64,000 bases of DNA from CBDDHT01 sp965227905 (GTDB taxonomy: Bacteria > Pseudomonadota > Alphaproteobacteria > Rhizobiales > Methyloligellaceae), in assembly GCA_965227905.1 (NCBI GenBank), contig OZ245780.1, positions 5,022,001-5,086,000 on the forward strand. Direction: 5' to 3'. Under the pieces are notes generated by a model. It did not search any database. It saw nothing but the letters and a program-made list of their open reading frames with translations, and was not told where the DNA came from. Made by a program: the position numbers and the translations under genes. Shown in pieces: positions 26,867-34,214 of this stretch (positions are counted from its first letter, which is position 1; each line of letters starts with the position of its first letter).

Positions 26867-26914
26867 ATGTGATGTCTGAGCCCAACATATGGATCCAATC
26901 AAACGCAACGCGCT

Positions 26915-28537
26915 CTAGGGAAGAATGGCCTGCACGCTGGTGTCCACGATGATGAACTGAGGGCCAGCGGATGCCAGAAGATCCGGAATACGATCCACCC
27001 CGCACGTGTCGCGAATGCGATGAACATCGAACCCATAGGCCTGCCCGATCAACGCCAGGTCCGGATTGGCAAATCCGGTTCCGATTGTTCGCCCGGGATA
27101 ATCGCGTTCCTGATGGATGCGGATGGACCCGTAAATGTTGTTTTCCGACAATATGATCTTGAGGTTGAGGTTTCGCTCCAGCGCAACGGCGAGTTCGCTC
27201 CCAGTCATCGCGAAGCCGCCATCGCCCACGAAACAGATGATGGTGCGGTCCGGTTCGCGCAGACCGGCTGCGACGGCTGCCGGAACACCAAATCCCATCG
27301 CGCCCGATATAGGAGCGAGCAGCCGTTGCGGTGGCGCGAACGGCACGACCCGATAGACCGGAGCACCGAAGACGCCGGCATCGACCGTGACGATGGCATC
27401 GTCAGGCATCGTCTCGCCAACGACCGCCACGACGGTCTCGAATGGCACGCCGTCGCCGACATTGAAATTGCGAACCGCAGCGATTGCCTCTCGCCGCGCC
27501 ACAAGCGCAGCAATCCAATCTTTTCGATCGGGGAAGCTGTCCTCAGGATCGCCGATGGTCTCGAACACGGCGCGGGGCCCGCAGGCAATGGAAAGATCAG
27601 AAGAGAAGTGCGTCCCGATCTGCGTCAGATCAGAATGAATATGAACGAGTGTCTGATCCGGTCGCACGAGACCTGGATAGGTGTACCCCTGGGTGGTGAT
27701 GTCGGACAGGCGCGCACCGAGCGCGATCAGAAAATCCGCCTCACGCAGCACCGCCATTTGCGCTTCGGGGTTCGAAAGCCCCATGTCGCCGGCATAGAGT
27801 TTGTGGCGATTGGGCAAGAGATCCTGTCGGCGAAATGAAACGACGGCCGGCAAGTTCCACGCCTCGAGGAATGCCAGCAGAGCGGTCCGATCCGCATCGC
27901 TCTCGATCCCGCTCCCGGCAAGAACCAGCGGTCGTTGGGCCTCTCTCAAGAGTTGCCGCAATTGCGCAAGCGATGCGCCATCGGGCGCGGCCGCTATCGG
28001 CGCTTGCGGCTGAACGGCAAGAGCCTCGCATTCGGCAGTCAGGACATCTTCCGGCACGGCGATGACGACCGGCCCGGGCACGCCTGTGGTTGCCACCTGA
28101 AACGCACGCAACAAGGCTTCGGGTGCCCGATCCGGATCGGTGATCTCCACCGTCCACTTCGCGATCGACCCGAACATCTTTCCATAATCGATTTCCTGAA
28201 AACTATCGCGCCGGACATCACGCGCCGCGACCTGTCCCACGATGAGAAGAAAGGGCACGCCGTCCTGCTGAGCTGTATGTACCGCGATCGCAGCATTGCT
28301 GGCGCCGGGTCCGCGGCTGACGCACGCAACGCCGGGACGGCTGGAAAGACGGGCATCGGCAAGTGCCATGAATCCTGCACCCGCTTCATGACGGCAGACG
28401 ACCGTATCGATACCGGTCTGATCGTAGAGACCGTCCAGCAGGCCAAGATAGCTCTCGCCCGGAACGCAGAACACGCGATCGATTCCATGAGCGGCGATAG
28501 AGCGCGCAATCAGTTGCCCGACAGTCTTTTTCGTCAT
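26915..28537 (-). CDS. Thiamine-pyrophosphate-dependent enzyme of the acetolactate synthase-like family
   Basis: A 540-residue protein with the three-domain TPP enzyme layout. The catalytic Glu is in VVCRHEAGAGFMA near residue 50, the middle domain follows RDSFQEIDYGKMFG, and the TPP-binding motif GDGGFAMTGSELAVALERNLNLKIILSENN begins near residue 435 (GDG...NN). The sequence is of the acetolactate synthase/benzoylformate decarboxylase superfamily but no substrate-specific motif is recognised, so a decarboxylase or carboligase is equally possible. No regulatory small subunit is adjacent, arguing against a housekeeping acetohydroxyacid synthase. It is transcribed alone. Confidence 0.87.
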   Translation of the reverse strand: MTKKTVGQLIARSIAAHGIDRVFCVPGESYLGLLDGLYDQTGIDTVVCRHEAGAGFMALADARLSSRPGVACVSRGPGASNAAIAVHTAQQDGVPFLLIVGQVAARDVRRDSFQEIDYGKMFGSIAKWTVEITDPDRAPEALLRAFQVATTGVPGPVVIAVPEDVLTAECEALAVQPQAPIAAAPDGASLAQLRQLLREAQRPLVLAGSGIESDADRTALLAFLEAWNLPAVVSFRRQDLLPNRHKLYAGDMGLSNPEAQMAVLREADFLIALGARLSDITTQGYTYPGLVRPDQTLVHIHSDLTQIGTHFSSDLSIACGPRAVFETIGDPEDSFPDRKDWIAALVARREAIAAVRNFNVGDGVPFETVVAVVGETMPDDAIVTVDAGVFGAPVYRVVPFAPPQRLLAPISGAMGFGVPAAVAAGLREPDRTIICFVGDGGFAMTGSELAVALERNLNLKIILSENNIYGSIRIHQERDYPGRTIGTGFANPDLALIGQAYGFDVHRIRDTCGVDRIPDLLASAGPQFIIVDTSVQAILP

Positions 28538-29009
28538 TCCTGCTGCTGTATCGATCGGAAGGCGTTATGTCGAGGATTCGTGGAATTAGGTGTCTGCCGG
28601 ACCCCCCCAGGGTCCGGCAGACAACGCATTCGCTGTTGCAGAACGAACGCGCTCCCCCCCAAAGCCGAGTTGTTGCCTCTCGGCCAAGCTCAATAAACTA
28701 AATGCAATGCTGACAGCGCTGCTCCTTGGCAGTGCTCTTTCGCTTTCATCTGCCATCCCGATTGCGTCATGCAACGAATACGACCTCGAAAGCGATGAGC
28801 GCATCATAAGACCAACTTCACAGCACAGAGGAGCGGATATTGCATCTGAGCGTGACATTTTCTCGTCACTGTGGCGCGATTGCCACGAAACTTGATGAGA
28901 AGGTGGCGCCAAGTCGTTTGCAAAGCTTAGCTATGCAGCAATAGCGAGGGCCCTGCGTCTGTTGCATGCTTGACACGAAACTGGCCACGGCAGTACACCG
29001 GAAGTACCT
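28538..29009. other. Intergenic region upstream of the riboswitch
   Basis: About 470 bases. It holds the hairpin at 28591-28623 and a weak plus-strand frame ending at 28895 whose last 62 residues begin with a hydrophobic stretch; its codon pattern is poor and I do not call it. The promoter of the riboswitch operon should lie in the last 100 bases. Confidence 0.45.
28591..28623. repeat. Perfect 14-base-pair hairpin
   Basis: TGTCTGCCGGACCC and GGGTCCGGCAGACA are exact inverse arms with a five-base loop. No T-tract follows on either strand, so a simple rho-independent terminator is not supported; it lies 54 bases upstream of the TPP-enzyme start. Confidence 0.7.
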
Positions 29010-29195
29010 GGTGCCTCGTATCCATAGTGTAGAGGCTTAAAAGGGAACTCGGTGAGGCATGTACCCATCAGGGACCAACGCCGAGGCTGTCCCCGCAACT
29101 GTAAGCGGTTGGTTGCGCTCCTTTTGCCACTGGGCTGAATGCCTGGGAAGGCGAGCGATAAACCGATAACCGTGAGCCAGAAGACCTGCCAGGTC
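29010..29195 (+). ncRNA. Cobalamin riboswitch
   Basis: The conserved adenosylcobalamin-riboswitch blocks occur in order: AAGGGAACTCGGTGAGGC at 29041, GCTGTCCCCGCAACTGTAAG at 29086-29105, GCCACTGGG at 29126, TGGGAAGGCG at 29144 and the B12 box AGCCAGAAGACCTGCC at 29175-29190. A short AGACCT/AGGTCT hairpin overlaps the end and may be the switching element with the ribosome site of the next ORF at 29230. Family role: shuts off the downstream genes when adenosylcobalamin is plentiful. Outer boundaries are approximate. Confidence 0.96.
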
Positions 29196-29229
29196 TGATG
29201 AATTTATTGGGGCGGGCGACCCCGGGGGA

Positions 29230-29373
29230 ATGACTATGGCAGAATTACCCATCAGCCTCGAACGGGCACGCAATCTGGACATAACCGGCTTGAGCACCAC
29301 CAGTCTTCTGGTCGGTGCCGCATTCATCTGCGGAGTGCTTTGGACCCTCGTCCTCAACGCGATCCTGGTGTAG
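29230..29373 (+). CDS. Small single-span membrane peptide (47 residues) under the cobalamin riboswitch
   Basis: ATG at 29230 with GGGGGA directly upstream, stop TAG at 29371. The peptide begins MTMAELPISLERARNLD, then has one hydrophobic helix of about 25 residues rich in Leu, Val and Ala ending in LNAILV. It is the first reading frame after the riboswitch and precedes an ABC importer by 32 bases. Small one-span proteins occur in several cobalt uptake systems (for example CbtB), but this peptide lacks a histidine tail and I do not recognise its family. An ATG at 29236 is an alternative start. Confidence 0.75.
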   Translation: MTMAELPISLERARNLDITGLSTTSLLVGAAFICGVLWTLVLNAILV

Positions 29374-29405
29374 CCCGACAAAGCGCCGTTTCAGGCGACA
29401 ATGCC

Positions 29406-30155
29406 ATGATTGTATCCGCCTCCAAGCTGGACTTGGGTTACAGGGGCGTTCCCCTGCTCCGCGAAATCGAATTCGCGCTGGGCAAAGGCGACGTGCTTGC
29501 CGTCGTCGGCCACAATGGGTCCGGCAAATCGACTCTGGTCAAGACATTGCTCGGCGTCCTGCCGGCGATCAACGGGCAGATCGACTGGCCTTCCGGGCGG
29601 CCCAAGGAAATCGCCTATCTCGGACAGCTGACGGAATTCGATCGCCGGTTTCCTATTCGCGTGCGCGATCTGGCGACGACAGGCGCCTGGCACGGGCTTG
29701 GATTCAACGGAACAATCAACGGTCAACGCCATCGTTTCATCGACGATGCCTTGCGGCGGACGGGAATCGCCGATATTGCCGATATGCCGATCCACGAGCT
29801 TTCATCGGGCCAGTTGCAGCGTGCGCTGTTTGCCAGAACCATCGTCCAGGATGCGCCATTGATCCTGCTCGACGAGCCGTTCACGGCCGTCGATCAGACG
29901 ACCGAAGCCCAACTCCTGACGCTGATCGACGATTGGGCGGGCGAAGGCCGCGCGGTGATCCTTGTCCTGCACGATCTGTCGGCCGTTCTGCAGCATTGCA
30001 ACAAGGCACTGCTGCTGGGAGAAGGAATGGGCCGCTTCGGCGACCCGCGCGAAGTCCTCACACCACAGCACCTCGTCGACCAGGGGTATCTCTCACCAAG
30101 CCAATCGTCCTGGATCGAGAGCATGTATACAGCCTCCGGGGCCGACAATGTTTGA
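29406..30155 (+). CDS. Metal ABC transporter ATP-binding protein (ZnuC/MntB-like)
   Basis: A 249-residue ATPase of the zinc/manganese (cluster 9) importer type. Walker A is GHNGSGKST (residues 35-43), the Q-loop is IAYLGQLTEFDRRFPI, the signature LSSGQLQRALFAR, and Walker B LILLDEPFTAVD, followed by the H-loop VILVLHDLS. The start at 29406 (MIVSASKLDLGY) fits the domain; the frame is open upstream into the small membrane peptide. It overlaps the permease gene by eight bases and is directly downstream of the riboswitch-controlled peptide. Confidence 0.93.
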   Translation: MIVSASKLDLGYRGVPLLREIEFALGKGDVLAVVGHNGSGKSTLVKTLLGVLPAINGQIDWPSGRPKEIAYLGQLTEFDRRFPIRVRDLATTGAWHGLGFNGTINGQRHRFIDDALRRTGIADIADMPIHELSSGQLQRALFARTIVQDAPLILLDEPFTAVDQTTEAQLLTLIDDWAGEGRAVILVLHDLSAVLQHCNKALLLGEGMGRFGDPREVLTPQHLVDQGYLSPSQSSWIESMYTASGADNV

Positions 30156-31005
30156 ATGGTGGGACTACGGCTTCATGCAACGCGCCTTTGCGGCCACCAC
30201 AGTCCTGTCTTTTTCTGTCGCGCCCGTTGGCACATTCCTGGTCCTGCGCCGTCTATCATTGGCCGGCGAAGCCATGGCGCATGCCATCGTCCCGGGCATT
30301 GTTATTGCGTTCGTCATTGCCGGCTTGTCGGTCCTGTCGATGATCGTCGGGGGCCTGATCGCAGGCCTTGGCGTCGCACTGGCGACCAGCGTCATTGCCC
30401 GCTCGACGATCATCCGCGAAGACGCCGGCCTCGCCTCGCTCTATCTGATCGCACTGGCACTGGGCATCTTCATTCTTTCGGCTGCAGGATCGGCTGTGCC
30501 GCTCAAGAGCTTTCTGTTCGGCTCCATCCTCGGGATCGGAGACGACACACTCATCCTGATCGGTGCAACCGCGACGATAACACTCGTCAGCTTTTCAATA
30601 ATCTTGCGACCATTGATCCTCAGCACGATCGATCCCGTCTTCTACGAAGCGCAGGTGCGCAAACCCGGTATCGTGGAAATCTGGTTCATGTTTCTCGTCG
30701 TGCTGAACCTGCTCGGCGCGTTCAAGGCCCTTGGCACGCTCATGGCCGTCGGACTGATGATCCTTCCTGCGACGGCCGCACGATACTGGGTGACGACGAT
30801 CACGGGCTATCTTTTCGCGACATTCGGCTTTGCCGTCGCGAGTTGCTGGCTTGGCCTCATCATTTCATTCCACGCCCCTTCAGTCCCTTCCGGCCCATCC
30901 ATTGTTTTGGTGGCCGGCGCCTTTTTTCTGATCAGTCTCTGCTTCGGCGCACAAGGGCTGCGCCTCGGCCGCTCAAAACCCAATAAAGGAGTCTTAGTCA
31001 AATGA
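30148..31005 (+). CDS. Metal ABC transporter permease (ZnuB/MntC-like)
   Basis: A 285-residue polytopic membrane protein with about eight helices. It starts MFEWWDYGFMQRAF, followed by FLVLRRLSLAGEAMAHAIVPG, and contains the ALGTLMAVGLMILPAATARYW-type region (here LPATAARYW), conserved in ABC-3 permeases of Zn/Mn importers. It overlaps the ATPase gene at its start and the binding-protein gene at its end (ATGA), so the three are translated as a unit. Confidence 0.93.
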   Translation: MFEWWDYGFMQRAFAATTVLSFSVAPVGTFLVLRRLSLAGEAMAHAIVPGIVIAFVIAGLSVLSMIVGGLIAGLGVALATSVIARSTIIREDAGLASLYLIALALGIFILSAAGSAVPLKSFLFGSILGIGDDTLILIGATATITLVSFSIILRPLILSTIDPVFYEAQVRKPGIVEIWFMFLVVLNLLGAFKALGTLMAVGLMILPATAARYWVTTITGYLFATFGFAVASCWLGLIISFHAPSVPSGPSIVLVAGAFFLISLCFGAQGLRLGRSKPNKGVLVK

Positions 31006-31868
31006 GCAGAATGCTCGTCTTCGCACTGGCCGTATTGATGCCGCTCACGGCACACGCACAGGTCAAAGTCGTCGCCAGCTTTTCGATCCTCGGCGATATG
31101 GTCCGTCAGGTCACCGGCGATCTCGCCAATGTCGCGACGATTGTCGGACCCAATGCCGACGCGCACGTCTACACACCGAACGTGGAAGATGCACTGGCGG
31201 TCACCAAAGCCCAGATCATCTTCGTCAACGGCCTGGGATTCGAAACCTGGTCCGATACGCTGATAAAGACGTCGAAAACCAAAGCGCAGGTCGTCGTCGC
31301 CACCGACGGGATCAAGCCATTCAAGGTCGATGGCGAGATCGACCCCCATGCCTGGAATGCGCTGCCGAATGGCATGATCTATATCGACAATATCGCGAAC
31401 GCCATGGCCAAGTTCGATCCAAAGAACGAAAAGGTCTATCGCGCGAATGCGACCGCATACAAAGCGAAACTCAAGCCTCTTCACGACAAGACTGTCGCGG
31501 CACTCTCCAAATTGCCAGAAGACCGGCGAACCGTCGTCACAGCCCATGACGCCTTCGGTTATCTTGCCAATGCCTATGGATTGACGTTCTTGGCGCCGGT
31601 CGGGATCGACACGGAGGCCGAGCCTTCCGCCCGCGATCTGGCCACCCTCATCGACCAACTAAAGAAACAAAAGGTTGGCGCTCTGTTCGTCGAGAACATT
31701 ACCAATCCGGATCTGGTCAATCAGATTGCCCGGGAAACGGGGCTCAAGATTGGCGGGCGCTTGTTCTCAGATGCCCTTTCCGCAAAAGGCGGGCCGGCCA
31801 CGAGTTATCTCAAGATGTTCGAACATAACCTGGGAACATTGGTCTCCGCGCTTGCCAAGTCGGGCTGA
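31002..31868 (+). CDS. Metal ABC transporter substrate-binding protein (cluster 9, ZnuA-like)
   Basis: A 288-residue binding protein with a signal peptide cut near residue 19 (AHA). The four metal-ligand positions of this family read His55 (in NADAHVYTP), His116 (DPHAWN), His182 (TAHDAFGY) and Asp257 (RLFSDALS). Three His plus an acidic residue resembles zinc-type rather than manganese-type members, which usually have Glu at the third position. The His-rich loop common in ZnuA is missing. Being third in a riboswitch operon controlled by cobalamin, cobalt is the plausible cargo; zinc cannot be excluded. Confidence 0.92.
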   Translation: MSRMLVFALAVLMPLTAHAQVKVVASFSILGDMVRQVTGDLANVATIVGPNADAHVYTPNVEDALAVTKAQIIFVNGLGFETWSDTLIKTSKTKAQVVVATDGIKPFKVDGEIDPHAWNALPNGMIYIDNIANAMAKFDPKNEKVYRANATAYKAKLKPLHDKTVAALSKLPEDRRTVVTAHDAFGYLANAYGLTFLAPVGIDTEAEPSARDLATLIDQLKKQKVGALFVENITNPDLVNQIARETGLKIGGRLFSDALSAKGGPATSYLKMFEHNLGTLVSALAKSG

Positions 31869-31892
31869 GGGATCAGACCAAGCCATGTGACT

Positions 31893-31936
31893 CTAGAGCA
31901 AAGTGCATCAATCTAGACGCACATAAGTTGCTCTAG
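31893..31936. terminator. Stem-loop downstream of the metal ABC importer
   Basis: CTAGAGCAA and TTGCTCTAG are perfect nine-base arms, with further partial pairing (AGTGC/GCAC) inside. It lies 24 bases after the binding-protein stop. There is no clear T-tract, so it may be a repeat or an RNA end-protecting hairpin rather than a rho-independent terminator. Confidence 0.45.
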
Positions 31937-31948
31937 CTGCTTCGAGTC

Positions 31949-31996
31949 GATCAACTTTTCCGCGCTTAGTCGATCCCGACTAAACGCAGGTTGATC
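31949..31996. other. Nested inverted-repeat element upstream of bmt
   Basis: The outer arms GATCAAC and GTTGATC enclose the inner arms TTAGTCG and CGACTAA with a four-base loop ATCC. Both pairs are perfect, giving a two-tier hairpin ahead of the putative promoter. Confidence 0.5.
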
Positions 31997-32000
31997 TGGC

Positions 32001-32038
32001 TTGACGCTTTCGGCGCGCGAACCTAGGTTGGCGCGCCG
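32001..32038 (+). promoter_or_regulatory. Putative promoter with overlapping palindromic operator for the homocysteine methyltransferase gene
   Basis: A TTGACG -35-like box at 32001-32006 is followed after 17 bases by TAGGTT at 32024-32029. The 28-base imperfect palindrome at 32011-32038 is centred on AACCTAGGTT with GC-rich GCGCG arms and covers the -10 region, as a repressor site would. Confidence 0.5.
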
Positions 32039-32074
32039 ACGCCAGGGCGCGTCACCGACCGGAGCTTTCATCAC

Positions 32075-33094
32075 ATGACAAACCTGCTCAGCTCGCTCCT
32101 CGAGAGCCGGGACTGGATTCTCGCTGACGGTGCCACGGGCACGAATCTCATCGATATGGGGCTGACCCAGGGCTATCCGCCGGAATTCTGGAATGTCGAG
32201 GAGCCGGATAAGATCCGCGCCCACTACCGCTCATTCATCGAGGCGGGCAGCGATGTCGTGCTGACGAACACATTCGGTGGCACGGCGCCGAGGCTAAAAC
32301 TCCACAAGTCGCAGGATCGTGTTTTCGAGATCAACAAGGCCGCCGCGTCGCTCCTGCGCGACGAAATCGACAAATCGGGCCGACAAGTTGTCTGTGCCGG
32401 ATCGATCGGGCCCACGGGCGAGGTTTTTCAGCCTCTGGGCGAGCTCTCCTACGAAGACGGCCGCGCCGCGTTTTCAGAGCAGATGCGCGGCCTCAAGGCT
32501 GGCGGTGTAGACGTCGTCTGGATCGAGACCATGTTTGCCGAAGACGAGCTGAACGCGACACTCGAAGCAGCGCGCGAGCACGACCTTCCCGCTGTCTGCA
32601 CCATGTCGTTCGACACATCCGGCCGGACCATGATGGGTCTCACCCCGGCAGACCTCGCGAATTTCGCCCACAAATGCGATCCGCCACCGGTTGCCTTCGG
32701 CGGCAACTGCGGTACCGGTGCCTCCGATCTCCTCGTCGGTCTCATTTCCATGGCCGAGGCGCGGACGCCCGACGATGTCGTCGTCGTCAAAGCCAATTGC
32801 GGGATTCCAGAATGGCTCGGCGACAAGATCCAGTATAACGGCACACCCGAGCTGATGGCGGACTATGCCGTCATGGCGCGGGACGCCGGCGCCCGGATCA
32901 TTGGGGGGTGCTGCGGTACGACGCCGGTGCATGTGCGCGCCATGAAGGAAGCCCTCGAGACCCGCCCGCGCGGCACGATGCCGACAATGGAACAGGTCAT
33001 CGAAGTGATCGGACCGCTGACGGGAACGACAAGCAGTCTCGTCGAAGGTGGTGGCGAGCGCCCACCCAAACGCCGACGCCGCCGCCCCAGCTAG
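32075..33094 (+). CDS. Homocysteine S-methyltransferase family protein (betaine--homocysteine methyltransferase type)
   Basis: A 339-residue zinc-dependent methyltransferase of the HMT/BHMT family. The N-terminal ILADGATGTNLIDMG and VVLTNTFGG segments and the zinc-cysteine motifs GGNCGTG (near residue 208) and GGCCGTT (near 281) are intact. The family forms methionine from homocysteine using betaine or another methyl donor without cobalamin. The basic tail PPKRRRRRPS is unusual. It follows the cobalamin-riboswitch ABC operon by 206 bases but with its own promoter candidate. Confidence 0.88.
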   Translation: MTNLLSSLLESRDWILADGATGTNLIDMGLTQGYPPEFWNVEEPDKIRAHYRSFIEAGSDVVLTNTFGGTAPRLKLHKSQDRVFEINKAAASLLRDEIDKSGRQVVCAGSIGPTGEVFQPLGELSYEDGRAAFSEQMRGLKAGGVDVVWIETMFAEDELNATLEAAREHDLPAVCTMSFDTSGRTMMGLTPADLANFAHKCDPPPVAFGGNCGTGASDLLVGLISMAEARTPDDVVVVKANCGIPEWLGDKIQYNGTPELMADYAVMARDAGARIIGGCCGTTPVHVRAMKEALETRPRGTMPTMEQVIEVIGPLTGTTSSLVEGGGERPPKRRRRRPS

Positions 33095-33126
33095 GCGCGA
33101 TCTCTCATTATCTGGAGACGCACCTT

Positions 33127-33399
33127 CTAGCGCCAGAACTCGACAAAGAAGGTCACCGCCCCGAGCGGCGTCATATGATGCTTGACCTCCGGCTCGACGA
33201 TACCGTCGACACCAGGGATGAGCTCATGCGCTTCCTCGCCCGACGCGATCGTATAACGCAGACGGCCTGCCGTTACGTGGATCACCCCCCAGACACCTGA
33301 CTTGGTGGCATGGTCTTTTGTGAGACCGGCAGGCACCGTTGTCTCGGTAAAGACCGGTGTTCGCCGGTAAGGCGCGAGACCTTCGGGTAACGGTTTCAT
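33127..33399 (-). CDS. DUF1971 family cupin-like protein
   Basis: A 90-residue protein starting MKPLPEGLAPYRRTP, with VPAGLTKDHATKSGVWG and EVKHHMTPLGAVTFFVEFWR, the signature blocks of DUF1971 (domain seen alone and in TehB-like tellurite-resistance proteins). Histidines in these blocks suggest a metal-binding cupin. The ATG at 33399 overlaps the stop of a 25-residue ORF as ATGA. It is the last gene of the alternative oxidase operon. Function is unknown. Confidence 0.85.
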   Translation of the reverse strand: MKPLPEGLAPYRRTPVFTETTVPAGLTKDHATKSGVWGVIHVTAGRLRYTIASGEEAHELIPGVDGIVEPEVKHHMTPLGAVTFFVEFWR

Positions 33400-33473
33400 G
33401 ACGCAACGTTCCCCCGCTCGAGCCGCGCAAAGATCATCACAAACTGACGTCCGAAGATGGCGACGGGATCCAT
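33396..33473 (-). CDS. 25-residue ORF between alternative oxidase and DUF1971 genes
   Basis: ATG at 33473, seven bases after a full AAGGAG Shine-Dalgarno sequence; the stop TGA overlaps the DUF1971 start. The peptide begins MDPVAIFGRQFVMIFARLER, so it is short, mildly hydrophobic and amphipathic with basic residues. The strong ribosome site and exact coupling argue for translation. It could be a microprotein of the oxidase or simply a translational-coupling leader for the DUF1971 gene. Confidence 0.6.
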   Translation of the reverse strand: MDPVAIFGRQFVMIFARLERGNVAS

Positions 33474-33536
33474 GATTGGTCTCCTTGTCGGAATTCGCCG
33501 TGCACCGGACACGGCCTTCTTCAAGGCGAGAGCACA

Positions 33537-34214
33537 CTATTCACGGGCATCAGCATAACCGATGCCGACAGGGGTTTCGCCGCGCTTGAGTGCGTCGGCA
33601 AATCCATGATTGCGATCCCGATGTCCTGCTTCGTCTTCACGCACAACGAGAACGACGTCGCGCAAGGTCGCATCGCTCTTCAGATCCCAATAGTCGATTG
33701 CGATCTGAGGCGCCGGCACGTTGGTCTCTTCGCCGCTGTCGATCTGCTCAAGAAAATGGCTGTAGCTCGTTACGGCTTCCTCTTCGAAATATCCCACAAC
33801 ACGGTGCGCGGTCTTGGGCGCGAAGAGGTAGAGAAAGAAGTAGAAGTTGTAGAAGACCGCCTGCGTCAACATGATGATGAATCTCTCGGCAAGTGTCGGC
33901 TTGGCGATCTGAACGAAGGTCATCAGGTGCATGCGTTCGTTTTCGGCTTCGTCCAGAAGCTCGCGTATCCAGCCCTCGTCGTCGCGAATGTGTCGAAGCG
34001 CCTTGAGATGTTGAAGCAACCCACCGACCATGCCCGGAACGGCGGCAACCGTCTCCAAAACGACCGCTCGGTGGCCATATCGTTCGGCAAAAAAGCGATC
34101 CGCCACAAACCGAAGCAGCTTCACAAATGCGAAGGCCACTTTATCGCTGACATCTTCCGGGGCTCTGTGCGTTTGAACCATATCGGACCTTTGCTGTTCG
34201 ATGTGCTTAGACAT
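33537..34214 (-). CDS. Alternative (cyanide-insensitive) ubiquinol oxidase
   Basis: A 225-residue membrane-bound di-iron oxidase. All six ligand positions are present: Glu54 in LETVAAVPGMVG, Glu93 and His96 in ENERMHL, Glu145 in FEEEAVTSY, Glu195 and His198 in REDEAGHRD. Family role: reduces O2 with ubiquinol without pumping protons. Two hydrophobic helical regions near residues 110-132 fit monotopic membrane association. It overlaps the preceding NAD(P)-binding protein gene by eight bases and is followed by the 25-residue ORF and DUF1971. Such oxidases are scattered in alphaproteobacteria and often respond to cytochrome-oxidase inhibition such as by NO. Confidence 0.94.
   Translation of the reverse strand: MSKHIEQQRSDMVQTHRAPEDVSDKVAFAFVKLLRFVADRFFAERYGHRAVVLETVAAVPGMVGGLLQHLKALRHIRDDEGWIRELLDEAENERMHLMTFVQIAKPTLAERFIIMLTQAVFYNFYFFLYLFAPKTAHRVVGYFEEEAVTSYSHFLEQIDSGEETNVPAPQIAIDYWDLKSDATLRDVVLVVREDEAGHRDRNHGFADALKRGETPVGIGYADARE

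Noticed and set aside
26915..28537. Biosynthetic acetohydroxyacid synthase (ilvB)
   Set aside because: No adjacent small regulatory subunit or ilv genes, and no subfamily-specific residues seen; called only as a TPP enzyme.
28590..28895. 101-residue plus-strand ORF
   Set aside because: It begins within the hairpin, has no ribosome site and poor composition; only its late part has a hydrophobic stretch, which is not enough.
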